Positions 46,993-59,342 of a DNA stretch of 64,000 nt are shown piece after piece (position 1 is the first letter of the stretch; every line of letters starts with the position of its first letter). Position numbers and translations under genes: made by a program. This DNA is from Bradyrhizobium ontarionense. GTDB taxonomy: Bacteria; Pseudomonadota; Alphaproteobacteria; Rhizobiales; Xanthobacteraceae. Where the stretch lies: the NCBI RefSeq assembly GCF_021088345.1, contig NZ_CP088156.1, positions 2,790,001-2,854,000 on the forward strand. The letters are read 5' to 3'. The notes under the pieces are model-generated. The model was not told the origin of the DNA. It did not search any database and saw only the letters and a program-made list of their open reading frames with translations.

Positions 46993-47052
46993 CAAACCTC
47001 TCCAAGCGTGGCCGCGGCACGGCGGAGTGACGCCCAAATCACTCCTGATGCA

Positions 47053-49329
47053 TCATGTCTTCGGCACCGCCGCCCCAGCCATCGCGACTGCCGCCATGTT
47101 CACGATACGCCGCACCGTGGACGATGGGGTCAGAATATGCGCCGGCTTTGCAGCACCGAGCAGGATGCCTCCCACGGTGAGCCCCTGCCCCGCCGCCATC
47201 CTTAGCAGATTATACGAGATGTTGGCGGCGTCGCGGTTGGGCATGACCAGCACATTCGAGGGACCCTCGAAGTCCGAGTCGGGAAACTCCTGATCGAGCA
47301 CCGTCTGCGACAGCGCAGCGTCGCCGCGCATCTCGCCCTCCACAACCAATGCAGGTGCGCGTTCGTGAATGATGACCCGGGCCTGGCGCATCTTCTGCGC
47401 CTCGGGCGCGGCCGAGCTGCCGAAGCTCGAATGCGACAGCAGTGCCACGCGCGGCGTGATGCCGAAGCGCCTGACCGCAGCCGCCGCCAGCAACGCGATC
47501 TCGGCGACCTGCTCGGCAGTGGGGTCGGCATTGTAGTGGGTGTCGCAGATGAACAGCTGGTGCTGCTGGAGAATCAGCATCTGCATCACCGCGAGCGTCG
47601 AGACGTCGTCCCTCGTACCGATGACGTTGCGGATTGCCGACAGATGGTCGGACGTCCGGCCGATCACGCCGCACAGCATGGCATCGCCGATGCCGCGCGC
47701 GAGCAGAAGCGAGGCGAGCACCGTGGCATTGCCCCGCGTCTCCGACAGGGCCAGTCCGGCCGAGACGCCGTCGCGCTTGCGGCGCGCATGGTACAGCTCC
47801 GCACACGCGGCATAGACCCGCTCGTCCTGCGGGTCGATGATCTCGCAATCGTCGCCCGGCCTGAGCCGCAGGCCGAACGCCTTGATCCGCTCGTCGATCG
47901 TCGAAGGCCGACCGACCAGCTGCGGCCTGGCGAGGCCTTCATCGACGATGATCTGGGCGGCGCGCAGCACGCGCTCCTCTTCCCCTTCCGCCAACAGCAG
48001 CGACTTGGCGTTCGCCTTGGCCACCGCAAAGACCGGCTGCATGGCGTTCCCGGAACGGTAGACGAACCGCGCCAGCCTCGAGCGATAGTCGGCCATGTCG
48101 GCGATCGGGCGCCGGGCGACGCCGGTGTCGGCCGCGGCCTTGGCGACGGCCGGGGCAATGACCTCGATGAGACGCGGATCGAACGGCTTGGGAATGAGAT
48201 AGTCGCGGCCGAAGCGCAGCCCCTCGCCCTTGTAGGCGGCAGCGACGACCTCGGGCACTTCGGTCATCGCAAGATCCGCAAGCGCGTGCACCGTCGCGAG
48301 CTTCATCGCCTCGTTGATTGTGGTGGCACCACAGTCGAGCGCGCCCCTGAAGATGAAGGGAAAGCACAGCACGTTGTTGATCTGGTTCGGGAAGTCCGAC
48401 CGTCCGGTGCCGATGATCGCATCGGGGCGGACCTCCAGCGCGTCCTGCGGCATGATTTCGGGCGTCGGATTGGCCATGGCGAAGATCAGCGGATCGCGCG
48501 CCATCCGCTTGACCATGTCGGGCTTCAGCACGTTGCCGGCCGACAGGCCGAGAAACATGTCGGCGCCTTCGATGACGTCCTCGAGCTTTCGCGCGGCTGT
48601 CGCCACGGCATAACGCGCCTTGTTGTCGTCCATGCCTTCGGCGCGTCCGGCATAGACCACACCGAACACGTCACTGACGATGATCCGCTCGCGCGGCAGC
48701 CCGAGGCTGACGATGAGATCGAGACATGCGAGCGCCGCGGCGCCCGCGCCCGAACACACGAGCTTGACCTCCGCGATGTTCTTCTTGACCAGCTTCAGCC
48801 CGTTGAGGATCGCCGCCGCCACGATGATCGCCGTGCCGTGCTGATCATCGTGGAACACCGGAATCTTCATCCGCTCGCGCAGCTTGCGCTCGATGTAGAA
48901 GCATTCCGGCGCCTTGATGTCCTCCAGGTTGATGCCGCCGAAGGTCGGCTCCATCCTGGCGATCGTCTCGATCAGTGCGTCCGGGTCAGTCTCGGCGAGC
49001 TCGATATCGAACACGTCGATGCCGGCGAACGTCTTGAACAGGCACGCCTTGCCCTCCATCACCGGCTTGCCCGCGAGTGGTCCGATATTGCCGAGGCCGA
49101 GCACGGCGGTGCCGTTGGTGACGACGGCGACGAGATTGCTGCGCGCCGTCAGCTCATCGGCCTGCGACGGGTCCTCGGCGATCACCAGGCATGGCTCGGC
49201 CACACCCGGTGAGTAGGCCAGCGCCAGGTCGCGCTGCGTCGCCATGGCCTTGGTCGGCACCACGGAGATCTTCCCCGGCGCCGGCAGGCGATGATATTCG
49301 AGTGCGGCTTCCCTCAGATCCCGATCCAT
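47053..49329 (-). CDS. maeB: NADP-type malic enzyme with C-terminal phosphotransacetylase-like domain
   Basis: A 758-residue protein in two parts: a malic enzyme (residues 1 to about 430: YSPGVAEPC, catalytic [12 protein letters not shown] and the nucleotide-binding [12 protein letters not shown]) and a phosphotransacetylase-like domain (about 440-758). This large MaeB/Dme architecture converts malate to pyruvate and CO2 with NAD(P). In rhizobia the large malic enzymes supply pyruvate when dicarboxylates are the carbon source. Whether it prefers NAD or NADP cannot be read with certainty. It lies 26 bases after dctA and before ndh. Confidence 0.93.
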   Translation of the reverse strand: MDRDLREAALEYHRLPAPGKISVVPTKAMATQRDLALAYSPGVAEPCLVIAEDPSQADELTARSNLVAVVTNGTAVLGLGNIGPLAGKPVMEGKACLFKTFAGIDVFDIELAETDPDALIETIARMEPTFGGINLEDIKAPECFYIERKLRERMKIPVFHDDQHGTAIIVAAAILNGLKLVKKNIAEVKLVCSGAGAAALACLDLIVSLGLPRERIIVSDVFGVVYAGRAEGMDDNKARYAVATAARKLEDVIEGADMFLGLSAGNVLKPDMVKRMARDPLIFAMANPTPEIMPQDALEVRPDAIIGTGRSDFPNQINNVLCFPFIFRGALDCGATTINEAMKLATVHALADLAMTEVPEVVAAAYKGEGLRFGRDYLIPKPFDPRLIEVIAPAVAKAAADTGVARRPIADMADYRSRLARFVYRSGNAMQPVFAVAKANAKSLLLAEGEEERVLRAAQIIVDEGLARPQLVGRPSTIDERIKAFGLRLRPGDDCEIIDPQDERVYAACAELYHARRKRDGVSAGLALSETRGNATVLASLLLARGIGDAMLCGVIGRTSDHLSAIRNVIGTRDDVSTLAVMQMLILQQHQLFICDTHYNADPTAEQVAEIALLAAAAVRRFGITPRVALLSHSSFGSSAAPEAQKMRQARVIIHERAPALVVEGEMRGDAALSQTVLDQEFPDSDFEGPSNVLVMPNRDAANISYNLLRMAAGQGLTVGGILLGAAKPAHILTPSSTVRRIVNMAAVAMAGAAVPKT

Positions 49330-49355
49330 CGTCGTCCTCGACTTTCCCTGCGCAC

Positions 49356-50669
49356 TCAGCCCGTGGTGACCGCGACCTCGATATCGGCCGGATCGATGTC
49401 GCGATCGAGCGCCGCCCGCAGCTTGTCGCGGTCGAGCTCACCCTCCCACCAGGCGACAACCACGCAGGCCACGCCATTGCCGCACAGATTGGTCAGCGCA
49501 CGGCACTCGCTCATGAACTTGTCGATGCCGAGCACGATCGCCATGCCGGGAACGAGCTCGGGCCTGACGGCCGCGAGCGTGCCGGCGAGCGTGATGAAGC
49601 CGGCGCCGGTGATCCCCGAGGCGCCCTTCGAGGTCAGCATCGCGACGAGGAGAATCGTGATCTGCTCGCCGAAGCTGAGATCGACGTTCATCGCTTGGGC
49701 AATGAACAGCGTCGCCAGCGTCATGTAGATGTTGGTGCCGTCGAGGTTGAACGAGTAGCCGGTGGGAACGACGAGCCCGACGACCGGCTTGGAGCAGCCA
49801 AGGCGCTCCAGCTTCTCCATCATCTGCGGCAGCGCGCTCTCGGACGACGAGGTGCCGAGCACGATCAGCAGCTCGTCCTTGATGTATTTGAGGAACTTGA
49901 AGATCGAGAACCCGGCAATGCGCGCGATGGTCCCGAGCACGACGACGACGAAGACGAGCGCGGTCAGATAGAAGGTCGCGATCAGGCCGGCGAGATTGCC
50001 GAGCGCCTGCGGCCCGTAGCGTCCGATCGTGAACGCCATCGCGCCGAACGCGCCGATCGGAGCCGCCTTCACGACGATCGCAATGACGCCGAAGATCGCG
50101 TGCGCGGCGTCGTCGATGAAGGCCCGCATCGTGTGGCCGCGTTCGCCGAGCGCCATCAGCGCGAAGCCGAACAGGATCGCGAACAGCAGCACCTGGAGAA
50201 TCTCGCCTTGGGCGAAGGCGCCCACAACGGTGTCCGGAATGATGTGAAGGACGAAGTCGACCGACTTCATCTCGCTTGCCTGCTTGGCGAAGTTGGCGAC
50301 GGCGGCGGCGTTGGTCTGGCCCTGGAAGCCCGCGCCGGGATGCAGCACGTTGGCGACGATCAGGCCCAGCGCCAGCGCGAAGGTCGAGACCACCTCGAAG
50401 TAGATCAGCGCCTTGACCGCGACGCGACCGACCTTCTTGACCTCGGAGATGTGGGCGATGCCGGAGACGACGGTGCAGAAGATGACCGGCGCGATCACCA
50501 TCTTGATCAGCTTGACGAAGCCGTCGCCGAGCGCCTTGATCCATTCGTTCTTGGCGAACTCCGGCCAGAGCCAGCCGACGATGACGCCGAGCACGATCGC
50601 CACCAGGACCTGCACATAGAGGACACGGTAGAACGGCTTTTTCGGTGCCGCGGTGGTGGTTGCAGACAT
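49356..50669 (-). CDS. dctA: C4-dicarboxylate:cation symporter
   Basis: Inner-membrane symporter of 437 residues importing succinate, fumarate and malate; a DAACS (glutamate transporter fold) protein. The family hallmarks are [23 protein letters not shown] (reentrant hairpin with the serine run), [18 protein letters not shown] and [20 protein letters not shown]. The start at 50669 is preceded by GGGAGAG; the frame could be extended by eight codons but without support. It follows lpdA by 48 bases, so no separate sigma-54 promoter fits in the gap. Confidence 0.95.
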   Translation of the reverse strand: MSATTTAAPKKPFYRVLYVQVLVAIVLGVIVGWLWPEFAKNEWIKALGDGFVKLIKMVIAPVIFCTVVSGIAHISEVKKVGRVAVKALIYFEVVSTFALALGLIVANVLHPGAGFQGQTNAAAVANFAKQASEMKSVDFVLHIIPDTVVGAFAQGEILQVLLFAILFGFALMALGERGHTMRAFIDDAAHAIFGVIAIVVKAAPIGAFGAMAFTIGRYGPQALGNLAGLIATFYLTALVFVVVVLGTIARIAGFSIFKFLKYIKDELLIVLGTSSSESALPQMMEKLERLGCSKPVVGLVVPTGYSFNLDGTNIYMTLATLFIAQAMNVDLSFGEQITILLVAMLTSKGASGITGAGFITLAGTLAAVRPELVPGMAIVLGIDKFMSECRALTNLCGNGVACVVVAWWEGELDRDKLRAALDRDIDPADIEVAVTTG

Positions 50670-50717
50670 CGTATCTTCTCTCCCTGGTCTCACTCGGTCT
50701 ACGTCTCGGTCGTCCGC

Positions 50718-52472
50718 CTATTTCCGCTTCTGCGGCGGCAGATCGGTGCAATGCCCCTCGAACACCTCGGCGGCCATGCCGATGGATTCGCCGAGCGTCG
50801 GATGTGGATGGATGGTCTTGCCGATATCAGCCGGCTCGCAGCCCATCTCGATGGCCAGGCAGATCTCGCTGATGAGATCGCCGGCATGGGTGCCGACGAT
50901 GCCGCCGCCGATGATGCGGTGGGTCGTCGCGTCGAACAGCAGTTTCGTGAAACCCTCGTCACGGCCGTTGGCGATGGCCCGGCCCGAGGCGGCCCACGGA
51001 AACACCGCCTTGCCGACCTTGATGCCTTCGGCCTTGCACTGCTCCTCGGTCTTGCCGGCCCAGGCCACCTCGGGATCAGTGTACGCCACCGACGGGATCT
51101 GTCGCGCGTCAAAGTAGGATTTCTCGCCACGCGCGGCCTCGGCCGCCACATGGCCTTCGTGCACGGCCTTGTGCGCCAGCATCGGCTGGCCGACGACGTC
51201 GCCGATGGCGAAGATGTGCGCCACGTTGGTGCGCATCTGCTTGTCGACGTTGATGAAGCCGCGGTCCGTGACGGCGACGCCGGCCTTGTCGGCGCTGATC
51301 GCCTTGCCGTTCGGACTGCGGCCGACAGCCACGAGCACAAGGTCATAGAGCTGCGGCCCGGCCGGCGCCTGCGCGCCCTCGAAGCTCACCTCGATCCCGG
51401 CCTCGGTCGCCTTCGCGCCGACCGTCTTGGTCTGCAACATCACCTTGTCGAAGCGTTGCGTGTTGATCTTCTCCCAGACCTTGACCAGGTCGCGGTCAGC
51501 GCCCTGCATCAGGCCGTCGAGCATCTCGACGACATCGATGCGCGCGCCGAGCGTCGAATAGACGGTGGCCATCTCGAGGCCGATGATGCCGCCGCCGATC
51601 ACCAGCATCCGCTTGGGGATCGACTTCAGCTGTAGCGCACCGGTGGAATCGACGATGCGCGGATCATCGGGCAGGAACGGCAGCTTCACGGACTGACTGC
51701 CGGCAGCGATGATCGCCTTGGCGAACCGGATCGTCGTCTTGCCACTCGCGGTCGTGACCTCCAGATGATGTGGATCGACGAAGCTGCCGACGCCGGTCAC
51801 CACCTCGACCTTGCGCGCTTTGGCCATGCCAGCGAGGCCGCCTGTCAGCTTCTTGATGACGCCGTCCTTGAACGACCGCAGCTTGTCGAGGTCGATCTGC
51901 GGCGCGCCGAACGAGATGCCGTGGTCGGGAAGATGCTTGACCTCGTCGATGACGGAGGCGGTGTGCAGCAGCGCCTTGCTCGGGATGCAGCCGACATTGA
52001 GGCACACGCCGCCGAGCGTGTCGTAGCGCTCGACCAGGACGGTTTTCATACCGAGATCGGCCGCGCGGAACGCCGCGGAGTAGCCGCCGGGTCCCGCGCC
52101 GAGCACCAGCATCTCGCAGTCGATGTCCGCCTTGCCGGCGTAGGACGATGCGGCGACTGGCGCAGGCGCCGCAGCTGCAGCGGCGGCCGGCGGTGGCGAC
52201 GCCGCGGCGGGCGCCGCGCTGGCCGCCGCACCTGCCGCCTCCAGACTGAGGATCACCGAACCTTCGCTGACCTTGTCGCCGGTCTTGATCCGGATCTCCT
52301 TGACGGTGCCGGCATGCGACGACGGGATCTCCATCGAGGCCTTGTCGGACTCGACGATGATGAGACTGGTATCGACGGCGACCGTCTCGCCCGGCTTCAC
52401 CAGCACCTCGATGACGGCTACGTCCTTGAAGTCGCCGATATCAGGGACCTTGACGTCGATCAGCTCAGCCAT
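50718..52472 (-). CDS. lpdA: Dihydrolipoyl dehydrogenase with N-terminal lipoyl domain (E3)
   Basis: Flavoprotein of 584 residues that reoxidises the lipoyl arm of the pyruvate dehydrogenase complex. The N-terminal lipoyl domain (residues 1-80) has the modified Lys44 in [10 protein letters not shown], followed by an Ala/Pro linker (about 82-115), then FAD binding ([18 protein letters not shown]), the redox disulfide [18 protein letters not shown] binding ([15 protein letters not shown]) and the dimer domain with the active-site His region HAHPT-like [10 protein letters not shown]3 with its own lipoyl domain is known from complexes encoded with AceE/AceF. It is 19 bases after aceF. Confidence 0.95.
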   Translation of the reverse strand: MAELIDVKVPDIGDFKDVAVIEVLVKPGETVAVDTSLIIVESDKASMEIPSSHAGTVKEIRIKTGDKVSEGSVILSLEAAGAAASAAPAAASPPPAAAAAAAPAPVAASSYAGKADIDCEMLVLGAGPGGYSAAFRAADLGMKTVLVERYDTLGGVCLNVGCIPSKALLHTASVIDEVKHLPDHGISFGAPQIDLDKLRSFKDGVIKKLTGGLAGMAKARKVEVVTGVGSFVDPHHLEVTTASGKTTIRFAKAIIAAGSQSVKLPFLPDDPRIVDSTGALQLKSIPKRMLVIGGGIIGLEMATVYSTLGARIDVVEMLDGLMQGADRDLVKVWEKINTQRFDKVMLQTKTVGAKATEAGIEVSFEGAQAPAGPQLYDLVLVAVGRSPNGKAISADKAGVAVTDRGFINVDKQMRTNVAHIFAIGDVVGQPMLAHKAVHEGHVAAEAARGEKSYFDARQIPSVAYTDPEVAWAGKTEEQCKAEGIKVGKAVFPWAASGRAIANGRDEGFTKLLFDATTHRIIGGGIVGTHAGDLISEICLAIEMGCEPADIGKTIHPHPTLGESIGMAAEVFEGHCTDLPPQKRK

Positions 52473-52491
52473 GCCGTTCTCTCCTTCGATG

Positions 52492-54045
52492 TCAGAACAG
52501 CACGCGCCGGAGATCGGCGAGCACGTTGGCGAAATGAACGTTGAAGCGCGCCGCGGCGGCGCCGTCGATGACGCGATGGTCCCAGGACAGCGACAGCGGC
52601 AAAGTCAGGCGCGAGCTCCAGGTCTTGCCATCGGCCGAATGCTGCTTCCAGTAGCCCTTGCAGACGCCCAGGATCGCCACTTCAGGCGCGTTGATGATCG
52701 GCGTGAAATAGATGCCGCCGATGCCGCCGAGCGAGGAGATCGAGAAGGTGCCGCCCTGCATCTGATCAGGCTTGATCTTGCCTTCGCGCGCGAGCTTGGC
52801 GAGGTCGTTCATCTCCTTGGCGATCTCGGGGATCGACTTCTTGTCGGCGTCGCGGATCACCGGCACCATCAGGCCGTTGGGCGTGTCGGCGGCGAAGCCG
52901 ATGTGCCAGTAGTTCTTGTAGACCAGCGTATCGCCGTCGAGGCTGGCGTTGAACTCAGGGAACTTCTTCAGGGTGGCCACCGCCGCCTTCACCATGAACG
53001 GCAGCAGCGAGAGCTTGACACCGCTCTTCTCCAGCTCCTTGTTCATCGTCACGCGGAACTGCTCAAGGTCGGTGATATCGGCCTCGTCATGGGTGGTGAC
53101 GTGCGGAATGACCACCCAGTTGCGATGCAGATTAGCCGCCGAGATCTTCTTGATGCGGCCGAGCTCCTTGCGCTCGATCGGACCGTACTTGGCGAAATCG
53201 ACCTTCGGCCACGGCAAGAGATCAAGGCCAGCACCTCCGCCTGCGCTGGTGGAAGCAGCCTGCGGCTTGGCCGGCGCGGCGCCTCCTTTGGCAAAGGCCT
53301 CGACGTCCTCACGCAGGATGCGGCCGTGGTTGCCCGTCCCCTTCACCTTGCCGATGTCGACACCGAGCTCTCGGGCGAGCTTGCGGACCGCAGGCCCGGC
53401 ATAGGCGAGCGCGAAAGCGGCATCGTCGACCGCGCCTGCCGTCGGCGCCGCGGCAAGAGGTGCCGGCGCGGCCACCGCCGGCGTGCTCGCCGCGGCAGGC
53501 GTCTCACCTGTTGCCAGCACCAGGATGATCGCGCCCTCACTGACCTTGTCGCCAATCTTGAGCTTGATCTCGCCGACGGTGCCGGACAGCGGTGCGGGCA
53601 CCTCCATCGTCGCCTTGTCGGACTCGAGCGCGATCAGCGGATCCTCCGCCTTCACCGTATCACCCGGCTTGACGAAGATCTCGATGACCGGAACGTCCTT
53701 GAAGTCGCCGATGTCGGGCACGCGCACCTCGGCACGACCGGCCGGCGCGTTCACGGGCGACGGCGGCGCGCTGACCACGGGGCGCGCCTCGGCCTGCGCA
53801 GCGCCGGCGTCCTCGAACTGCACGACGACGGTGCCTTCGCTCACCTTGTCGCCGACCTCGACGACGACCGCCTTCACAACGCCCTCGCGCGGCGAGGGAA
53901 CTTCCATCGTCGCCTTGTCGGACTCCAGCGCAATCAGCGGGTCCTCGGCTTTCACCCGGTCCCCGGGCTTGACGAAGATCTCGATCACCGGAACGTCCTT
54001 GAAGTCGCCGATGTCGGGAACCTTGATGTCGATCACACCAGTCAT
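52492..54045 (-). CDS. aceF: Dihydrolipoyllysine-residue acetyltransferase (PDH E2) with two lipoyl domains
   Basis: E2 core of the pyruvate dehydrogenase complex, 517 residues. Two lipoyl domains stand at about residues 2-78 and 104-178 with lipoyl lysines 44 and 144 in identical [10 protein letters not shown] contexts; they repeat with a spacing of exactly 100 residues. A peripheral-subunit-binding domain follows ([29 protein letters not shown]), then the catalytic domain with the active-site motif [17 protein letters not shown]. The start at 54045 follows GAGGAC. It lies 23 bases after aceE. This is the E. coli type E2 matching a homodimeric E1. Confidence 0.95.
   Translation of the reverse strand: MTGVIDIKVPDIGDFKDVPVIEIFVKPGDRVKAEDPLIALESDKATMEVPSPREGVVKAVVVEVGDKVSEGTVVVQFEDAGAAQAEARPVVSAPPSPVNAPAGRAEVRVPDIGDFKDVPVIEIFVKPGDTVKAEDPLIALESDKATMEVPAPLSGTVGEIKLKIGDKVSEGAIILVLATGETPAAASTPAVAAPAPLAAAPTAGAVDDAAFALAYAGPAVRKLARELGVDIGKVKGTGNHGRILREDVEAFAKGGAAPAKPQAASTSAGGGAGLDLLPWPKVDFAKYGPIERKELGRIKKISAANLHRNWVVIPHVTTHDEADITDLEQFRVTMNKELEKSGVKLSLLPFMVKAAVATLKKFPEFNASLDGDTLVYKNYWHIGFAADTPNGLMVPVIRDADKKSIPEIAKEMNDLAKLAREGKIKPDQMQGGTFSISSLGGIGGIYFTPIINAPEVAILGVCKGYWKQHSADGKTWSSRLTLPLSLSWDHRVIDGAAAARFNVHFANVLADLRRVLF
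53600..54045 (-). repeat. 300-bp-period duplication encoding the two lipoyl domains of aceF
   Basis: The DNA coding for the second lipoyl domain repeats that of the first at an offset of exactly 300 bases; for example CTTGACGAAGATCTCGAT is present near 53671 and 53971 and GGAACGTCCTTGAAGTCGCC near 53691 and 53991. The near-identity at DNA level points to a recent duplication or ongoing gene conversion. Confidence 0.85.
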
Positions 54046-54068
54046 CGCTTTGTCCTCGGCTGGCTGCG

Positions 54069-56756
<2,688 letters not shown>

Positions 56757-56952
56757 CATCATCTCCACTGCATGCCGGGCCGAAGTCACACGTCGGAAGG
56801 CACTGCCGCCCCGGTTCGCGCGGGCGCAATGCTGCACAGGCGAGATCGCCTGGTCGCTGGTCTCAGATGAAGGATGGGCTGCTGCGGGCTGGCATCCGGA
56901 CGTCCCCTCGCGTTGATTGTTCTGGAGCTAGCGCTCGTTTGGCAACATCTTT

Positions 56953-56968
56953 AGCAGCATTCGTGCCA
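56953..56968 (-). promoter_or_regulatory. Putative sigma-54 (-24/-12) promoter of the aceEF-lpdA-dctA-maeB-ndh-dctBD operon
   Basis: Read on the minus strand, TGGCACGAATGCTGCT matches the sigma-54 consensus TGGCACG-N4-TTGCW at all but one position, with the GG and GC doublets ten bases apart as required. It lies about 197 bases before the aceE start, leaving a leader of about 185 bases. The operon ends with a sigma-54 activator gene, dctD. Confidence 0.65.
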
Positions 56969-57075
56969 GCCGAGTGGGCGAATTGAGCTGAACCCGCATG
57001 TTCTTCAGTTTGCTACCATTTGCCAACCATCACGAGCGCCCGCCGATGGACCGGCCAGCCCCCTGTCTGGACTTT

Positions 57076-57086
57076 CGGAAAACCGC
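57076..57086 (-). promoter_or_regulatory. Possible upstream activator site for DctD
   Basis: On the minus strand GCGGTTTTCCG is an interrupted palindrome resembling the core GCGGATTTCCGC of rhizobial DctD binding sites as I remember them. It is about 110 bases upstream of the -24 element, a usual distance for an enhancer of a sigma-54 promoter. Only one such site is seen, whereas DctD sites normally come in pairs. Confidence 0.35.
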
Positions 57087-57472
57087 CTCCATGAGCGCCC
57101 GAAAGATCGGACTGGCAGGCAAGCGCGGCCACGTGATCCAAGCGGCTGGCTATGTCCTGGAATGCCCTGCCATAGCCTCGGCAGCTTGACGACGAATTCC
57201 AAACGAGGAGCCGGCATCGATGGAGCCCCTTGCGAGCATATCGGGCCAACGACTCACATCGGGCTTTTCGAGAGCCATCCGTGAAGGCGCTCTGACTGTC
57301 TGCTCCTCGGAGCCAGCCGCCGGACATTCGACCGGCCCCGAGACACAATCCTTGATTGTATATTCCAGCGGAACATCGCGCGCGCAAAACATCTATCAAT
57401 CTGTCATCACGACGACAACCAGCCGATGCTATCGCGCCGCCTCTTTCCAACATGATCGAGGGGGATCGACCA

Positions 57473-59185
57473 ATGACACTTCGCTCTCTGGCGGGCGCAA
57501 TCGCGCTTGGATGCGCCGGGCTGCTCGCCAGCCCGCTGCATGCAGCCAACGGAACGTTCAATACGCTGAGCTACAACGTCGCGGAGACGCCGACGGCCTA
57601 TAATGGCGGAAGCAACGCGCATTCGCGTGTCATCAGCTGCTATCTGCGCCAATTCGGCATCGCCAACGTGCAGGAGGATTTTCTCTGGCACGCCGCGCTC
57701 TACGACACCTGCGACAACCACCCCTACCGGACGCCGACGTCGGGCACCGCGGGCATCGGCGACGGCCTCAACACGCTGAGCACCTATTGGTTCGACGATC
57801 TCGATCGCGTCACCTGGACGCAACGCGCCGATTCCGATGCGCTGACGCCGAAGGGCTTTTCGCTGGTCCGCACCCGGCTGGCCGAAGGCGTCTACCTCGA
57901 CTTCTACAATCTTCACGCGCAATCCGGCACGTCGTCGACCGACCTCGCCGACAGCGAATCCGACGTCGCGCAGATCCTGAGCTACATCGAGGCGAACTCG
58001 GCCGGCAATGCGGTCATGGTCATGGGCGACACCAACACGCGCTACACCCGGGCCGGCCAGAACATGTGGGAATTCCTGCACCACGGCTTCAGCGACGCCT
58101 GGATCGAAGCCGTTCGCGGCGGCGCCGTGCCTCCGATCGGCGATGCTCTCGTCTGCGGCAGCGTGCAGACGGCGCGGCCGGATTGCGAGATCGTCGACAA
58201 GGTGCTGTGGCGCAACAACGGCTTTCTCAACCTGCAGGCGACATCCTATGTCGACCGTCAGGATGCGCTCGACCCGACCGGCGCGCAGCTCTCCGATCAT
58301 CATCCGATCGAGGTCGACTGGAGTTTCTCCACTGCGGCCAATCGCAGAATGAGCGATCAGTTCGGCGGCCCGCACGGCACGAGCTACAACGACGTGTCCG
58401 CGCTGCCCGCCAATCCGGTGGTCAGCAAGCTGACGATCCGCACCGGGAACCGGGTCGACCAGGTCGAGCTCACGCTGTCCAATGGCTACGTGTTCAGCCA
58501 TGGCGGCAGCGGCGGCACGGCGCAGAGCCTGCCGCTCGGCGGCGGCGAATATCTCACCTCAGTCAGTCTGTGCAGCGCCGAATATCAGGGTCATACGCGC
58601 ATCTTCTCGATCGCGTTCAGCACCAGCGCGGGCCGCACCCTGTCGGGGGGCGCGACGACATCGAGCTGCACCAGCTATGCCGCCCCGAGCGGCTGGCAGA
58701 TCGCGGGCTTCCATGGCCGGTCCGGTGACGAGATGGACAAGCTCGGCGTCGTCTACGCGCCGGTCTCCACCACGGCTGCACCCGCGCGGCAGCCGGTCCG
58801 CATCGTCAACCGCACCTCTGCTTTGTGCATGGACGTCAATGGCGGCACCATGGCCGACGGCACGGCCGTGATCCAGTGGTACTGCAACGGCAGCGCCAAC
58901 CAGACCTGGAGCTATGACGACGCGAGCGGCATGATCCGCAGCATGCAGGACCCGCACTACTGCCTCGACAACAACGGCACTTACGGCGACGGCGCGCAGC
59001 TGATCATCTGGACCTGCACCGGCAACAACAACCAGCGCTTCCGCTACGATGCGACCGCCGGCACGATCGCGCTGCGCAGCTATGCCGTCGAGGTCGTGAG
59101 CCAGAACGGCACCTCGGTCGGCAACCAGTTGCTGACCTCGACGGGCTCGGCCGCAGGCTCGCAGTTGTGGTCGCTGACGCCCTGA
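57473..59185 (+). CDS. Exported endonuclease/exonuclease/phosphatase-fold protein with jacalin-like and ricin-B lectin domains
   Basis: A 570-residue secreted protein. Signal peptide residues 1-24 (GAIALGCAGLLASPLHA). Residues ~26-280 form a DNase I/sphingomyelinase-like fold: LSYNVAE, NVQEDF (metal Glu ~68), FYNLHAQ, MGDTNTR (Asp/Asn ~185) and SDHHPIEVDW (His ~275). Residues ~293-430 read as a jacalin-like lectin (SDQFGGPHGTSYNDV then VDQVELTLSNGYVFSHGG). Residues ~443-570 are a ricin-type beta-trefoil with three QxW-like repeats (NQTWSYD, NQRFRYD, SQLWSLTP). It is monocistronic and preceded by GAGGGGG. It probably binds a glycan and cleaves a phosphodiester outside the cell; whether lipid or nucleic acid is unknown. 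Confidence 0.83.
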   Translation: MTLRSLAGAIALGCAGLLASPLHAANGTFNTLSYNVAETPTAYNGGSNAHSRVISCYLRQFGIANVQEDFLWHAALYDTCDNHPYRTPTSGTAGIGDGLNTLSTYWFDDLDRVTWTQRADSDALTPKGFSLVRTRLAEGVYLDFYNLHAQSGTSSTDLADSESDVAQILSYIEANSAGNAVMVMGDTNTRYTRAGQNMWEFLHHGFSDAWIEAVRGGAVPPIGDALVCGSVQTARPDCEIVDKVLWRNNGFLNLQATSYVDRQDALDPTGAQLSDHHPIEVDWSFSTAANRRMSDQFGGPHGTSYNDVSALPANPVVSKLTIRTGNRVDQVELTLSNGYVFSHGGSGGTAQSLPLGGGEYLTSVSLCSAEYQGHTRIFSIAFSTSAGRTLSGGATTSSCTSYAAPSGWQIAGFHGRSGDEMDKLGVVYAPVSTTAAPARQPVRIVNRTSALCMDVNGGTMADGTAVIQWYCNGSANQTWSYDDASGMIRSMQDPHYCLDNNGTYGDGAQLIIWTCTGNNNQRFRYDATAGTIALRSYAVEVVSQNGTSVGNQLLTSTGSAAGSQLWSLTP

Positions 59186-59342
59186 TCCGGTAACGCCCCT
59201 ACCGATGGCCCGGCGCCCGCTTGTCGCCCGGGCCATCTCGATATCGGAGCTCTCCATCGCGCATCGGGGCGGCTGTCAAACCGCCGTCACGAAACGCAAA
59301 CAGAAAGGTGACGACCGCACGACACAAAGCAAGCCGCTTTCG

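Larger units (their letters stand above)
56757..57472. other. 716-base divergent intergenic region
   Basis: The gap between aceE (minus) and the exported lectin-domain protein (plus) shows no convincing gene; short frames here lack ribosome binding sites and coding character. It holds the putative sigma-54 promoter (56953-56968) and activator site (57076-57086). Around 57350-57420 the DNA is more AT-rich (CAATCCTTGATTGTATATTCC) and probably carries the promoter of the plus-strand gene. Confidence 0.6.

Noticed and set aside
50670..50717. Search for a separate sigma-54 promoter for dctA
   Set aside because: The 48-base gap holds no GG-N10-GC pattern close to consensus; dctA is more likely read from the upstream promoter.
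57005..57400. Short frames between aceE and the secreted lectin protein
   Set aside because: No ribosome binding sites, no motif, biased composition; treated as regulatory DNA.
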